Shown here piece after piece: positions 1 through 8,733 of a stretch of 64,000 nucleotides of DNA; within the stretch, counting starts at the first letter, position 1, and every line of letters begins with the position of its first letter. Position numbers and translations under genes: made by a program. Location: positions 62,001 to 126,000 of the forward strand of contig NZ_NCSM01000009.1 in NCBI RefSeq assembly GCF_002224125.1. The letters are read 5' to 3'. The DNA is from Streptomyces sp. NBS 14/10 (lineage in GTDB: Bacteria; Actinomycetota; Actinomycetes; Streptomycetales; Streptomycetaceae). The notes below the pieces were generated by a model that worked only from the letters and a program-made list of their open reading frames with translations, was not told where the DNA came from and ran no database searches.

Positions 1-2
1 TC

Positions 3-317
3 GACCACAACGGCTCCTGGCGCGCGGAGCCGGCCGACCGGTACGACAACCGGTACGTCCTGCTCGCCGGCCACCGACCGCGAGCACCAGTGGTCGCGGT
101 CGCGGGCCCTGGGGGAGGCGTTCGGCTCGGTCACCGCCATGGTGGCCGTCACGGCCGACCGCGACACCGCACTGGCGGCGCTGCCCCGCACCGCCGCACG
201 GTCCGGCGCCCGCATAGCGACAACGCGGAACTGCCGTTCGTCTTCAACGACTTCATGAACGGTCTGATGGGCGACCCGAGCGCTGGTGCGCTGCTACCCC
301 CGGTCGCCGCCGGGTGA
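3..317 (+). pseudogene. GH36 alpha-galactosidase remnant
   Basis: Three short pieces in shifted frames match in order the middle of the intact GH36 protein encoded at 34535-36673. They are a piece with NGSWRAEPADRYDNRYVLLAG, then TDREHQWS followed by an ALAAL stretch, then RRTVRRPHSDN leading into FVFNDFMNGLMGDPS. The intact enzyme reads RRAIRRPHPD and VIFNDYMNCLMGDPT at the same place. Frameshifts fall near bases 70 and 190, and the similarity stops at about 317, before the catalytic aspartates. The 5' part lies beyond the window edge. This is a dead fragment; the family assignment is firm because the paralogue is in the same window. Confidence 0.8.
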
Positions 318-451
318 GCTATCTGGGCCGGGTGCAGGGGCTTTCCACCAGCGCCCAGCCCATCAGCGGCTTTGTCCGCGCCGAGAGCGAGCACCAGGTC
401 TTCGGCACACATGTCGTCGTCCGGGACTCCATCCGGACCTCCGGCCGATGA
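314..451 (+). pseudogene. Possible LacI-family effector-domain fragment
   Basis: A 45-codon open stretch begins where the GH36 remnant ends and closes at a TGA. It reads RRVSYLGRVQGLSTSAQ near the start and HVVVRDSIRTSGR at the end. This resembles the core of LacI/GalR effector domains, where a beta strand plus sugar-binding loop is followed by a strand like VVRDS-x-TSG. There is no DNA-binding domain and no start of its own. The match is by eye only and could be coincidental. A clearer LacI remnant lies on the other side of the importer genes at 4011. Confidence 0.35.
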
Positions 452-749
452 CCCGCCCGGCCGATGACCCGCCCGGCCTGCGCGAGGCGTGCGGAATCCT
501 GTATCGATTCATAGTAAGCGATCTCTTCAGAAGCTTGCTTCGGGCCCCGTCTTCATGGATGCAGCCTTGGTCCAACGCGGGGCGGTCTGCCTCTTAACAG
601 AGGATTTTCCTGCCTGACATCTTGCTTCGGGAGGCGACGAGCACCTAGCTTCCGTAGAGAGCGATTTCTGCGATGGTTTCCGCTCTGGCACGCACGGCCG
701 GGCAGCCGATCGGGTCGTCATTCATGCCCGGACTCCTGGGAGGGTTTTC
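452..749 (+). promoter_or_regulatory. Upstream region of first sugar ABC operon
   Basis: No gene is visible in these roughly 300 bases, and GC content drops compared with the flanks, as expected of a promoter region. A gapped inverted repeat GAAGC-TT-GCTTC sits at 530-541. It resembles a LacI-family operator but is not the TCGAAGCGCTTCGA site found further right. A GGGAGG ribosome site lies just before the ATG at 750. I see no convincing -35/-10 pair. Confidence 0.4.
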
Positions 750-2078
750 ATGAACCGCAAGAAGGTCGTACTGGCCTCCGCCACCGCGATGGCGCTGTCC
801 GCGACCCTGGTCGCCTGCGGCGGTGGCGGTACCGACTCCGGCGCAAAGGGCCCGGTCACCATCAAGTGGTGGACCTCGGAGGAGCCCAAGGCCACCGAGC
901 CGATGGCCGCCAAGTTCAACGCGACCCACAAGGACATCAAGCTCCAGGTGGTCAAGCAGGCCGACGGCCCGGGAACGATGGCCAACCTCCGCAACGCCGT
1001 CGCCTCGGGCAAGGACGTCCCGTGTCTGGTCAAGAACGGCGCGGAGGTCCCGGGTCTGGTCGGTGAGGGACTGCTCGCCGACATCACCGAGTACCTGGAG
1101 CCTTACGTCAAGAAGGGGCTCTTCATCCCGGCAGCGGTTCCCGCCGTCCGGGCCGGGGGCAGGGACTACGCGATCCCGACCGGCTTCAACCCCTCGTTCA
1201 TGGTGATCAACCGGAAGGTCTACGACAAGTACGGCATCAAGCCCCCCAAGACCTGGGACGACGTCATCGCGGCCGGCAAGAAGTTCAAGAAGCACGGCAT
1301 CTACGTGATGAACCTGGCCGGCGAAGACCCGTCGACCCTGGTCAACCTGGTCCAGCAGGCCGGCGGCTCCTGGTACAAGCAGGACGGGGACAAGTGGAAG
1401 GTGGACTTCCTGTCCCCTGAGTCTCTCAAGTCCGCCAACATCGTCCAGCAGCTGGTGGACAACGGCATCGTCGCCAACCAGACGTACACCGACCGGCCGG
1501 CGCTCATCAGCTACTTCGACTCCGGCAAGATGGTCTCCCTGCCGACCCAGACCTGGCAGCTGGCCAACTACGAACTGAACTACAAGAAGACGCTTGGGGA
1601 CTGGGAGCCGATCGACTACCCGCAGTTCTCCGACGCGACATCGTTCACCACACAGGCGCACAACGCCAACAGCGGCATGCTCGTACCGAAGGGCTGCGCC
1701 CACCTGAAGGAGGCCACGGAGGCCGGTGTCTGGCTGAACACCTCCAAGGACGCGATCAACGCCTCGTACCGGAAGGACATCAAGCAGTACATCTGGCCCG
1801 GCGCGATCCCCGACCCGTCGCCGTGGGTGGACGCCGCCGTCCCGCCCAAGCTCTTCGGGCCGCACCGGTCCAAGGCGAAGCCCGTGATACTCAAGGCGGT
1901 CGCCAGTGCCAAGGACTCCTGGGTGGTCGGGCCGAACTACACTGGCGTGTTCGCCGAACTCCAGGACCAGTGGGCGAAGATCGTCACCAAGAAGATCACA
2001 GTCCGGCAGGCGCTTGAGCACATGCAGAAGTACACCGTCGCCGACCTGAAGTCCAAGAACATCAACGTCGAGGGCTGA
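750..2078 (+). CDS. Sugar ABC transporter substrate-binding lipoprotein
   Basis: A 442-residue extracellular solute-binding protein of family 1, the class that captures sugars for MalFG-type importers. The N-terminus MNRKK is followed by a hydrophobic stretch and the lipobox LVAC, so Cys23 should be lipidated and the protein anchored outside the membrane. The mature start is a glycine-rich linker followed by the typical strand TIKWWTSEEP. A GGGAGG ribosome site precedes the ATG. The permease gene starts six bases after the stop, so this is the first gene of a three-gene importer operon. The substrate cannot be read from the sequence; neighbours suggest an oligosaccharide, perhaps one released by the secreted protein at 4280. 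Confidence 0.93.
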   Translation: MNRKKVVLASATAMALSATLVACGGGGTDSGAKGPVTIKWWTSEEPKATEPMAAKFNATHKDIKLQVVKQADGPGTMANLRNAVASGKDVPCLVKNGAEVPGLVGEGLLADITEYLEPYVKKGLFIPAAVPAVRAGGRDYAIPTGFNPSFMVINRKVYDKYGIKPPKTWDDVIAAGKKFKKHGIYVMNLAGEDPSTLVNLVQQAGGSWYKQDGDKWKVDFLSPESLKSANIVQQLVDNGIVANQTYTDRPALISYFDSGKMVSLPTQTWQLANYELNYKKTLGDWEPIDYPQFSDATSFTTQAHNANSGMLVPKGCAHLKEATEAGVWLNTSKDAINASYRKDIKQYIWPGAIPDPSPWVDAAVPPKLFGPHRSKAKPVILKAVASAKDSWVVGPNYTGVFAELQDQWAKIVTKKITVRQALEHMQKYTVADLKSKNINVEG

Positions 2079-2083
2079 CAAAC

Positions 2084-3016
2084 ATGACCGTCGTCGAGCA
2101 GCAGCCGCCCCGCGCGTCGCGTCTGCGCTGGCGCAGAGTGATGGCGCTCAAGGGCGCCTCCCTCACCGTGCCGTTCTTCCTCGGGTTCGGGCTCTTCACC
2201 GTGACGCCGATCGTCATGGCGATCAAGAAGAGCCTGTACCGGGAGCAGAGCTCAGGACTGGGATTCGGGGGCAAGACCGTCGAGTTCGTCGGAATCGACA
2301 ACTTTACGAAGGGGCTCCAGGACACCCATTTCTGGGGCGCTATGGGCCGGGTCGCCCTCTTCGCAGCGATCAGCATCCCGCTGATCCAACTGGCCGCCGT
2401 GGGACTCGCGCTGCTCCTCGACGCGGCGTCGCAAAGAGTCGCCAACCGATTCCGGATCGCACTCCTCATCCCCTACATGATCCCCGGCATCGTCGCGACG
2501 CTCATCTGGATCTACATCTACAGCCCGACTGTGGGACCGCTGACACCATTCTTCAAACTCCTCGGAATCAGCGCCGACTTCTACAGCGGCTCCATGATCT
2601 GGATCTCCATCGGCAATCTGGTCGCATGGAGCAGCATCGGCTTCAACATGCTCATCGTGTACTCCGCGCTGCGGGCGCTGCCGACCGAGATCTATGACAG
2701 CGCCCGCATCGACGGGGCGTCGGAGTGGCGTATCGCCTGGTCGATCAAGGTGCCGCTGATCCGCAGATCCCTGGTGCTGACCAGTGTGCTCAGCATCATC
2801 GGAACCCTGCAGATATTCAGCGATCCCGTGCTGTTCCGGTCGATGACGCCTGAAACAGTCACCCGTGACTTCACCCCGATCATGGACATCTACGACTGGG
2901 CCTTCAACCAGGGCGAGTTCCACTACGCATCCGCCCTGTCGATCATCCTCGCGGTCGTCGTCGGCACCACCTCGGCGATCTTCTACCGGCTCACAAACAA
3001 GGCGCCCACCTCATGA
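2084..3016 (+). CDS. Sugar ABC transporter permease (MalF-like)
   Basis: A 310-residue inner-membrane permease with about six hydrophobic segments. Near residue 205 it carries the EAA loop, read as YDSARIDGASEWRIAW, which contacts the ATPase. Length and layout fit the MalF/UgpA branch. The stop overlaps the ATG of the next permease by four bases (ATGA), implying translational coupling. No ATP-binding subunit is encoded in the operon or anywhere in the window. In Streptomyces such importers are usually powered by a shared ATPase, MsiK, encoded elsewhere; applying that here is inference. Confidence 0.93.
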   Translation: MTVVEQQPPRASRLRWRRVMALKGASLTVPFFLGFGLFTVTPIVMAIKKSLYREQSSGLGFGGKTVEFVGIDNFTKGLQDTHFWGAMGRVALFAAISIPLIQLAAVGLALLLDAASQRVANRFRIALLIPYMIPGIVATLIWIYIYSPTVGPLTPFFKLLGISADFYSGSMIWISIGNLVAWSSIGFNMLIVYSALRALPTEIYDSARIDGASEWRIAWSIKVPLIRRSLVLTSVLSIIGTLQIFSDPVLFRSMTPETVTRDFTPIMDIYDWAFNQGEFHYASALSIILAVVVGTTSAIFYRLTNKAPTS

Positions 3017-3948
3017 CCACGACCATGAACAGGACGAACGGCCGTGCCGTCGCACCGAAGCCGGCCGCCAGGGGGCCGGTCCGGCGGCGCAGCGAGGGCA
3101 GTCAGCCCCCCCAGGCCACCCGTACCAAAGTACTCGTCATCACCGGCCTGGTTCTCTTCCTGATCTACTCGCTTGCCCCTGTCTGGTGGCTGATCGTCTC
3201 GGCGACCAAGAGCCAGCGGGACCTCTACACCACCAACGGCCTGTGGTTCTCGAACATCCATTTCTGGAGCAACCTGCGGCAGCTGTTCACCTACCAGGAC
3301 GGCATCTTCCTCACCTGGATGCGGAACACGCTGATCTACGGGTTCGTGGGCACTGCCGGTATGACCCTGATCTGTGTGGCCTGCGGCTACGCCCTTGCCA
3401 TGTACGACTTCAAGGGCCGCGGATTCCTGATGGGCTGCATCATCGGGTCGTTCCTGATCCCGGGCGCCCTGCTCACCATTCCCTCGTTCCTGCTCTTCAC
3501 CGACCTGAGCCTCGTCGACACCCCGTCGGCGATCATCCTCCCGAGCTTCTTCAACGCCTTTTCCGTCTACCTCGCCAAGGTGTACGCGGAGGGAGCCATC
3601 CCGCCCGAGCTGCTGGAGGCGGCACGTATCGACGGCGCGGGGGAGTACCGGATCTTCTTCACGATCGGCGCCCGCCTGATGTCCACCGGGGCGGCGACCA
3701 TCTTCATCCTCGGCTTCGTCGGCATGTGGAACTCGTTCTTCGGGCCACTGGTCTTCCTGCGCAGCAGCACCAAGTGGACGGTCATGCTCGGCCTGTATTC
3801 CTGGCTGAAGGTGAAGACGGACAGCTCGGTCGACCTCACTGGCATGGTGGTGGTCGGATCGATCATCTCGCTGATCCCGATGGTGATCCTTATGGTCTCG
3901 ATGCAGCGCTACTGGCGTTCGGGAGTCACGCTCGGCAGCCTCAAGTGA
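3013..3948 (+). CDS. Sugar ABC transporter permease (MalG-like)
   Basis: A 311-residue second permease of the importer. It has a charged cytoplasmic N-terminal extension of about 40 residues, a first membrane segment (LVITGLVLFLIYSLAPVWW), further hydrophobic segments, and the EAA loop LLEAARIDGAGEYRIFF. It ends with the MalG-type tail QRYWRSGVTLGSLK. The ATG overlaps the stop of the MalF-like gene. It would pair with that protein to form the membrane channel. A decayed LacI gene follows directly, which suggests the operon once had its own repressor. Confidence 0.93.
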   Translation: MTTTMNRTNGRAVAPKPAARGPVRRRSEGSQPPQATRTKVLVITGLVLFLIYSLAPVWWLIVSATKSQRDLYTTNGLWFSNIHFWSNLRQLFTYQDGIFLTWMRNTLIYGFVGTAGMTLICVACGYALAMYDFKGRGFLMGCIIGSFLIPGALLTIPSFLLFTDLSLVDTPSAIILPSFFNAFSVYLAKVYAEGAIPPELLEAARIDGAGEYRIFFTIGARLMSTGAATIFILGFVGMWNSFFGPLVFLRSSTKWTVMLGLYSWLKVKTDSSVDLTGMVVVGSIISLIPMVILMVSMQRYWRSGVTLGSLK

Positions 3949-4010
3949 CCCCGCGTCCGCCCGGCGCACATAACGGCAGGCCCTTGGTTCCCTGGTGAGG
4001 GTGCGGCACG

Positions 4011-4249
4011 GGTGTCCGTGCCGACGGTTTCCAAGGTGGTCCACAGTCGGGAGGACGTCGCACTGGACACCCGCCGCCGCGTGACCGAGGCACCGGTGGG
4101 TGCACAGGCTCGCCGCGCGCGGATCCTCCGGTGTGTTCGACCTCGCCGGGCCGGCTGCATCCCGGTACCCATGCCTCGAACGGCAGAACATCCCCTTCGT
4201 GATGGTCGATCCGTTACTTGATCCTTCGCCGCACGTGCCGACGCGTTAA
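4011..4249 (+). pseudogene. Decayed LacI-family regulator
   Basis: The first codons read VSVPTVSKVVHSREDVALDTRRRV, the recognition helix and hinge start of a LacI-family DNA-binding domain, where the usual form is VSVPTVSKVLNGR-x-DVA. After a scrambled stretch the sequence resumes in another frame with IPFVMVDPLLDPSPHVP and a TAA. That matches the effector-domain strand normally found 100 or more residues later. Most of the gene has therefore been deleted, and no functional repressor can result. It lies 60 bases after the importer permease and before the lyase-like gene, where a local repressor would be expected. Confidence 0.75.
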
Positions 4250-4279
4250 ATCTCCCGCCCGAGCAAGAAGGTGCTCCTT

Positions 4280-7200
4280 GTGAATCCGACTCCAGCCGCC
4301 GCAGGCGCTCGCGTCCGACGACTCGGCGCGTTCGCCGCAACGCTCCTGCTCATCACCGGACTCCTCTTCACGGTAGGCCGGCCGGCCGCCGCGCAGGATC
4401 TCGGCACGTGTGCCGTGACGTTCAAGTCCACCGTCAGCGCGCAGGGGTTTTCCCACCCCGGAGTCGGCCTGACAAAGCCGACCCTGGAGAATGCCCGCCG
4501 GCAGATCGCCGCGGGCGCCGAACCCTGGACCTCGTCCTTCCACGCGATGCAGCGGTCGTCAGCGGCCGGGACCAATGTGACGTCGTCGAACCGGAGCAGC
4601 GCCGACCCGAGCAAGCCTGCCTCCGACGCGTTCAACAGCCAGAGCTTCAACGGCCGCTTCATCGCCGACGGCCTCAAGTCCTACACGCAGGCGCTCCTTT
4701 ACGTGCTCACCGGTGAGGAGGTCTACCGCAAGAACGCGCTCGACGTCATCCGCATCTGGGAGCAGATGGACCCCGCCAAGTACGAGTACTTCACCGACTC
4801 GCACATCCACACCGGCATCCCCCTCAACCGCATGGTCTCCGCTGCCGAGCTGCTGCGCTACACCTCGTGCGCCGACGAGGCGTACCCCTGGACCGACGCG
4901 GACACGCGGGCGTTCACCGACAACCTTGTCGTCCCGGTCATCAAGACCTTCCAGAACGACAACAACCACTTCATGAACCAGCACAGCTATCCGCTCATGG
5001 GCGCGATGGCCGGAGCCATCTTCATGGACGACGCCGACCTCTACAAGCGGTCGGTGGAATGGTTCACCGTCAACGCCACCGCGAAGGACCAGGGCTTCAA
5101 CGGCTCGGTCTCGCGGCTGTTCCGATGGGTCGACACCAACGACGCCACCGGCAAGCCGATCAAGAACCCGCACGTCCAGCACACCGAGATGGGACGCGAC
5201 CAGGCCCACGGCGGCGGCGACCTCACCAACGCGGCGATCATCTCCCGCATGCTCCTGGCGCAGCAGACGAAGGTCGACCCCGTCGACGGCACCATCTCCA
5301 AGGCCGCGAACGCAGTCGGTCCCTACGAGTTCCTCGACAACCGGATCCTCGCCGCGGCCAACTACTTCTGGCGATACATGCTCGGCCATGACACCCCGTG
5401 GACTCCGATGGCCTACGCCATTTCGCCTGACGGCACCATCCGCGACACCTACAACCACATCTCGTACGCCTACCGCGGGCGCTACAACACCGCGAGCTTC
5501 TGGGACATCTACTACTACTACGCGTTCACCCGCGGCGAGGACGTCAAGAAACTGGCGCCGTACTTCGCCGAGGCGTACGCCAAGCGCAACGGCCCCCTCT
5601 TCTACTACGGCGGCAGCCTCAGCAACGCATGGGACAACGTGGACGGCGGCGGCGACTCCTGGCTCTTCGCGCCCGCCTCGGCGGCCGGGCAAACCGTCCC
5701 GCCGCTGCCTGACAGCCCGACCGTCCTCGAGGTCGAGAAGAAGTACACCAGCCTGTCCGGCGACGTCGAGCACAGAACCGACGGCGACACCGGCTACGTG
5801 CGGATGTCGGCCGCGGGCCACGGCTCCGAGATCGCCTACCTCAGCGGCTCGAGTAAAAAGCAGCTCCTCGCCTTCCGGGTCCGCACTGACGGCGAGGTCC
5901 GGCTGCGCCTCGACCGCCACGACGACCGCACGATCCTCGTGCCGGACACCGGCGGCAAATGGCGGTACGTCATGTACCCCCAGTCCATCGGCGACATCCT
6001 GTTCATCAAGGCCACCGGCAACGGGACCATCGACATCGATCACATCAACACCAACGCCGCCGACGAACTGACACCCCCGGCCTTCGACGACACCTCCACC
6101 GCGCGCATCGTCGACTGGAAGGGCGCGACCGCCACCGCCGACCTCTCCGCGCACTACAAGGGCACCGGCAATCTCGCCTACACGGCCAAGGGACTGCCCA
6201 CCGGGGCGACCCTCGACGCCTCCACCGGCCAACTGACCTGGAAGCCCGCCGAGGCCGGCTCCACCACCATCAGCGTGACAGTCTCCGACGGCACCGCGGT
6301 GGCGAGCCACCACGTCGTACTCGCCGCCGCCCGCAACCGCTCCGACGCGCTCGGGCTCGCCCAGCAAGGCCACGACGCCGACGCCGAGTACGTCTCCGAG
6401 ACCCAGACCGCCTACGACCAGGCGCTTACCGCTGCCGAGGCCTTGCGCACGAAGGGAACGGACGACAAGTACCTCGAGGCGCTGGCCCACCTCGTGACGG
6501 CGGTCGACGGTCTCACCCTCGTCTCCCCGCACACGGCCGTGGACGGCAGCCTCGACTACCCCTCGCTCGTGGCCACCTCCACGGCCGGGGCCAACATCGG
6601 CAATCTCGTCGACGGTGACAACCAGTCGGGGACCTCGTACCCCCAGGCGGTCAACCTCTCCCACACCTTCGACTTCGGGCCCGACTTCCGGGTCTCGGCG
6701 ACCCGCTTCGGATTCCAGAGCAACATCTTCGCCGACCGGCTCGCGAACTCCGCCGTCTACGGCTCCAACGACGGCAAGGACTGGACCCGGCTGACCCCGG
6801 GCGTGACCAAGTTCACCCAGGACTTCAACACGCTTGACGTCGACCCGGCTCTGCGCGACGCGCAATTCCGCTTCTTCAAGGTCCAGATGCTCAAACAGCT
6901 GCCCGACGTGCTCTACGGCATCGTCCGCAACGTGTTCGAGATGACGGAGTTCCACATCTATGGCGAACGGCACGAGATCGGCAACCTGGTCAAGGCCACC
7001 TCGATCGCCTCATCCCAGGCCATTGCGGGCAAGATCATGACGGGCGACACCGTCGACGTCTCGGTCACCGCGAAGAAGCCGATCCAACAGGTCACCGTCA
7101 CTGTCCAAGGTGTGACGGCGAAGGCGAACTCGGCGGACGGCGTCAACTGGACCGCAGCGGTCAAACTCGACAACGTGTCATCAGGTGACATCCAGGTCGC

Positions 7201-7732
7201 GGTCGACTACCTCGACGCCGACGGCAAGGCCGGGCAGACCGTCTACGGCACCACAGACGGATCGAAGCTCTATATCGCGGGCGATCCCGCGCACTTCATC
7301 GATGTGGCCAAGCTGGCCACCGTCACCGCCTCCGACAAACAGTGGCCGGGCAACGGAAAGGGCGCCGACGAGGTCGGCTACCTGCTCTTCGACCGCGACG
7401 CCGCCACGTACGGCGACCTGAACAGCGGAACAGGCGCGTACTACGTCATCGACTTCGGCGCGCACGCCACCGTACGGCCCGAGGAGGTTCTGCTCCTGCC
7501 TCGGGCCAGCCACCCGCAGCGGGCCAACGGCATTGTCGTGCAGGGGTCGAACGACGCCCAGACCTGGACCGACCTCACCAAGCCGCTCACCGGGGCCGTC
7601 GCAAACGCATGGAGCGACCAGTCCATCTCGGGCGGAGACCACTACCGGTACCTGCGGATCCACAACCCCACAAGCTGGTACGGCGACCTCTCCGAGGTCG
7701 AACTCTACGGCGACATCAAGTACGACGCGTGA
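4280..7732 (+). CDS. Secreted alginate-lyase-like multidomain protein
   Basis: About 1150 residues. GTG 4280 is preferred over GTG 4271 because AGAAGG at 4266-4271 is well spaced for it. A signal peptide ends near PAAAQ. The first half (roughly 60-460) is an alpha-helical domain resembling the alginate-lyase superfamily, with NDNNHFMNQHSYPLMGAMAG and HTEMGRDQAHGGGD as likely active-site segments rich in Asn and His. It is followed by a beta-rich region, a putative immunoglobulin-like domain (GLPTGATLDASTGQLTW), a short helical FIVAR-like stretch, an F5/8 type C-like domain, a linker domain, and a second F5/8 type C-like domain at the C-terminus. Together this suggests a secreted enzyme acting on an acidic or decorated polysaccharide. 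The substrate is unknown. Confidence 0.75.
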   Translation: MNPTPAAAGARVRRLGAFAATLLLITGLLFTVGRPAAAQDLGTCAVTFKSTVSAQGFSHPGVGLTKPTLENARRQIAAGAEPWTSSFHAMQRSSAAGTNVTSSNRSSADPSKPASDAFNSQSFNGRFIADGLKSYTQALLYVLTGEEVYRKNALDVIRIWEQMDPAKYEYFTDSHIHTGIPLNRMVSAAELLRYTSCADEAYPWTDADTRAFTDNLVVPVIKTFQNDNNHFMNQHSYPLMGAMAGAIFMDDADLYKRSVEWFTVNATAKDQGFNGSVSRLFRWVDTNDATGKPIKNPHVQHTEMGRDQAHGGGDLTNAAIISRMLLAQQTKVDPVDGTISKAANAVGPYEFLDNRILAAANYFWRYMLGHDTPWTPMAYAISPDGTIRDTYNHISYAYRGRYNTASFWDIYYYYAFTRGEDVKKLAPYFAEAYAKRNGPLFYYGGSLSNAWDNVDGGGDSWLFAPASAAGQTVPPLPDSPTVLEVEKKYTSLSGDVEHRTDGDTGYVRMSAAGHGSEIAYLSGSSKKQLLAFRVRTDGEVRLRLDRHDDRTILVPDTGGKWRYVMYPQSIGDILFIKATGNGTIDIDHINTNAADELTPPAFDDTSTARIVDWKGATATADLSAHYKGTGNLAYTAKGLPTGATLDASTGQLTWKPAEAGSTTISVTVSDGTAVASHHVVLAAARNRSDALGLAQQGHDADAEYVSETQTAYDQALTAAEALRTKGTDDKYLEALAHLVTAVDGLTLVSPHTAVDGSLDYPSLVATSTAGANIGNLVDGDNQSGTSYPQAVNLSHTFDFGPDFRVSATRFGFQSNIFADRLANSAVYGSNDGKDWTRLTPGVTKFTQDFNTLDVDPALRDAQFRFFKVQMLKQLPDVLYGIVRNVFEMTEFHIYGERHEIGNLVKATSIASSQAIAGKIMTGDTVDVSVTAKKPIQQVTVTVQGVTAKANSADGVNWTAAVKLDNVSSGDIQVAVDYLDADGKAGQTVYGTTDGSKLYIAGDPAHFIDVAKLATVTASDKQWPGNGKGADEVGYLLFDRDAATYGDLNSGTGAYYVIDFGAHATVRPEEVLLLPRASHPQRANGIVVQGSNDAQTWTDLTKPLTGAVANAWSDQSISGGDHYRYLRIHNPTSWYGDLSEVELYGDIKYDA

Positions 7733-7961
7733 TTCGAAGGCCCGCATGACCGAGACGCGAAACTGCTCGAACTCGCGCAGGGCATGGAGGAGGTGTCTCG
7801 GATCATGAATCGTGCCCGGCAGCCGAGGTCTTCGAGGTCACCAGGTTCTTCACCGTTTGCGCTACCCAGGTTGCGGTCGGATGTGTGGTGACGCGGGTCC
7901 GGCGACTGCCGTGTTCGATCACCTCGACGCGCCGCCCAGGGTGGCGGCCTGCACGGCGCCT
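7733..7961 (+). other. Gene-free junction DNA
   Basis: No complete gene is visible. A short open stretch reading DAKLLELAQGMEEVSRIMNRAR begins just after the lyase-like gene and looks like coding DNA, but I cannot assign it and it lacks a start. The stretch leads into the tRNA fragment at 7962. Confidence 0.3.
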
Positions 7962-7993
7962 GGGGTCGCAGGATCAAATCCTGTCGTCCCGAC
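7962..7993 (+). other. tRNA 3'-end fragment, probably tRNA-Pro
   Basis: GGGGTCGCAGG-ATCAAAT-CCTGT-CGTCCCGAC has the form of a T-arm followed by the 3' acceptor strand of a tRNA. The first two thirds of the gene (5' acceptor strand, D-arm, anticodon) are absent upstream. In the T-loop the usual TTCAAAT is ATCAAAT, so the universal T54 is lost. Actinobacterial tRNA-Pro genes end in a very similar sequence, which is why I favour that identity. Such 3' fragments are typical footprints of integrative elements at tRNA genes. Confidence 0.6.
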
Positions 7994-7998
7994 GGTGC

Positions 7999-8036
7999 AG
8001 AGGGTTCTCACAGGTCAATACCTGTGAGGGCCCTCT
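7999..8036 (+). terminator. Rho-independent terminator after tRNA fragment
   Basis: AGAGGG and CTCACAGGT pair with ACCTGTGAG and CCCTCT around a CAAT loop, followed by TTTT. This is a strong hairpin directly after the tRNA fragment, as expected if the end of a tRNA transcription unit was retained. Confidence 0.75.
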
Positions 8037-8451
8037 TTTCGCGCTTCGGATCAAGGTCAAGGTCCGGTCCAGGAGCTCGTGTCTGCAGGTCTGCACCCAC
8101 CTTTCCGTGATCGAGTTCATTCTCGGCATCTGGCTGATGGCGCAGAGCCAAGATTTCCGCATCCTTGGCCCGGCCGCCCAGCGCAGACGCGACACCGCGA
8201 ACGCGTCCGTCACACTCACGTAAGCCAGTCGCAGCAGCACGATTGATCATCATGGCGCGTGGACCACCGGCTACGCGAGACGACCGACTCGAGCGACCGA
8301 GGCCAACGACCGTGAGGCCCGGTGCAGGCCATTGACCGGGGCGGATGACATTCTCGGCAAGCGCAGGGTGATGCCGGTCACCCGGTGACACCTGCCGAGC
8401 GCGTCGCCTGCCGGCGCTTGTCCGGCGTTCCGCCCGGCCGGGTTGCCCGGT

Positions 8452-8712
8452 GACGGTCCAGGTGTCGTTGCCGGTGAGCAGCGCGGGCAGGTCGCCCTTG
8501 CCGTGCTGGTGGACGGCGGTGTCGCGCTGGTCGGCCAGGAGTGTGTCGTAGACCGGGCGCTCGACGCTGCGGAAGACGCCGATCGGGGTGTGGTGGAGGG
8601 TGGCCGGGTCGGCGAGACGGGAGAGCGCGAAGGCGGTGGTGGGGGACGCGGCGGCCGCGTCATGCACCAGGATGTCCGCCTCGTTCTCCGCGGTGACGGT
8701 GACGAGCAAGAA
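8452..8712 (-). pseudogene. korB: korB C-terminal fragment (2-oxoacid:ferredoxin oxidoreductase)
   Basis: On the minus strand 87 codons read as the end of the beta subunit of 2-oxoacid:ferredoxin oxidoreductase. They include [44 protein letters not shown] and [15 protein letters not shown]. In an intact KorB this forms the last quarter of a protein of roughly 340-350 residues. Upstream on the same strand the similarity ends at an IS701 remnant running the other way, and no alpha-subunit gene is nearby. The thiamine diphosphate and iron-sulphur parts are missing, so it is not functional. It probably arrived by rearrangement. Confidence 0.8.
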
Positions 8713-8733
8713 CTGCTGGACGCTGGCCGAGCG

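Noticed and set aside
530..541. GAAGC-TT-GCTTC as another copy of the xyloglucan operator
   Set aside because: It lacks the central GCGC and has a two-base spacer, and no matching -35/-10 pair precedes it, so it was not counted in the regulon.
645..2081. A 478-codon minus-strand open frame opposite the binding-protein gene
   Set aside because: It is the complement of a clear lipoprotein gene; its composition is rich in Val, Gly, Asp and Arg as expected of high-GC antisense, and it has no motif or ribosome site.
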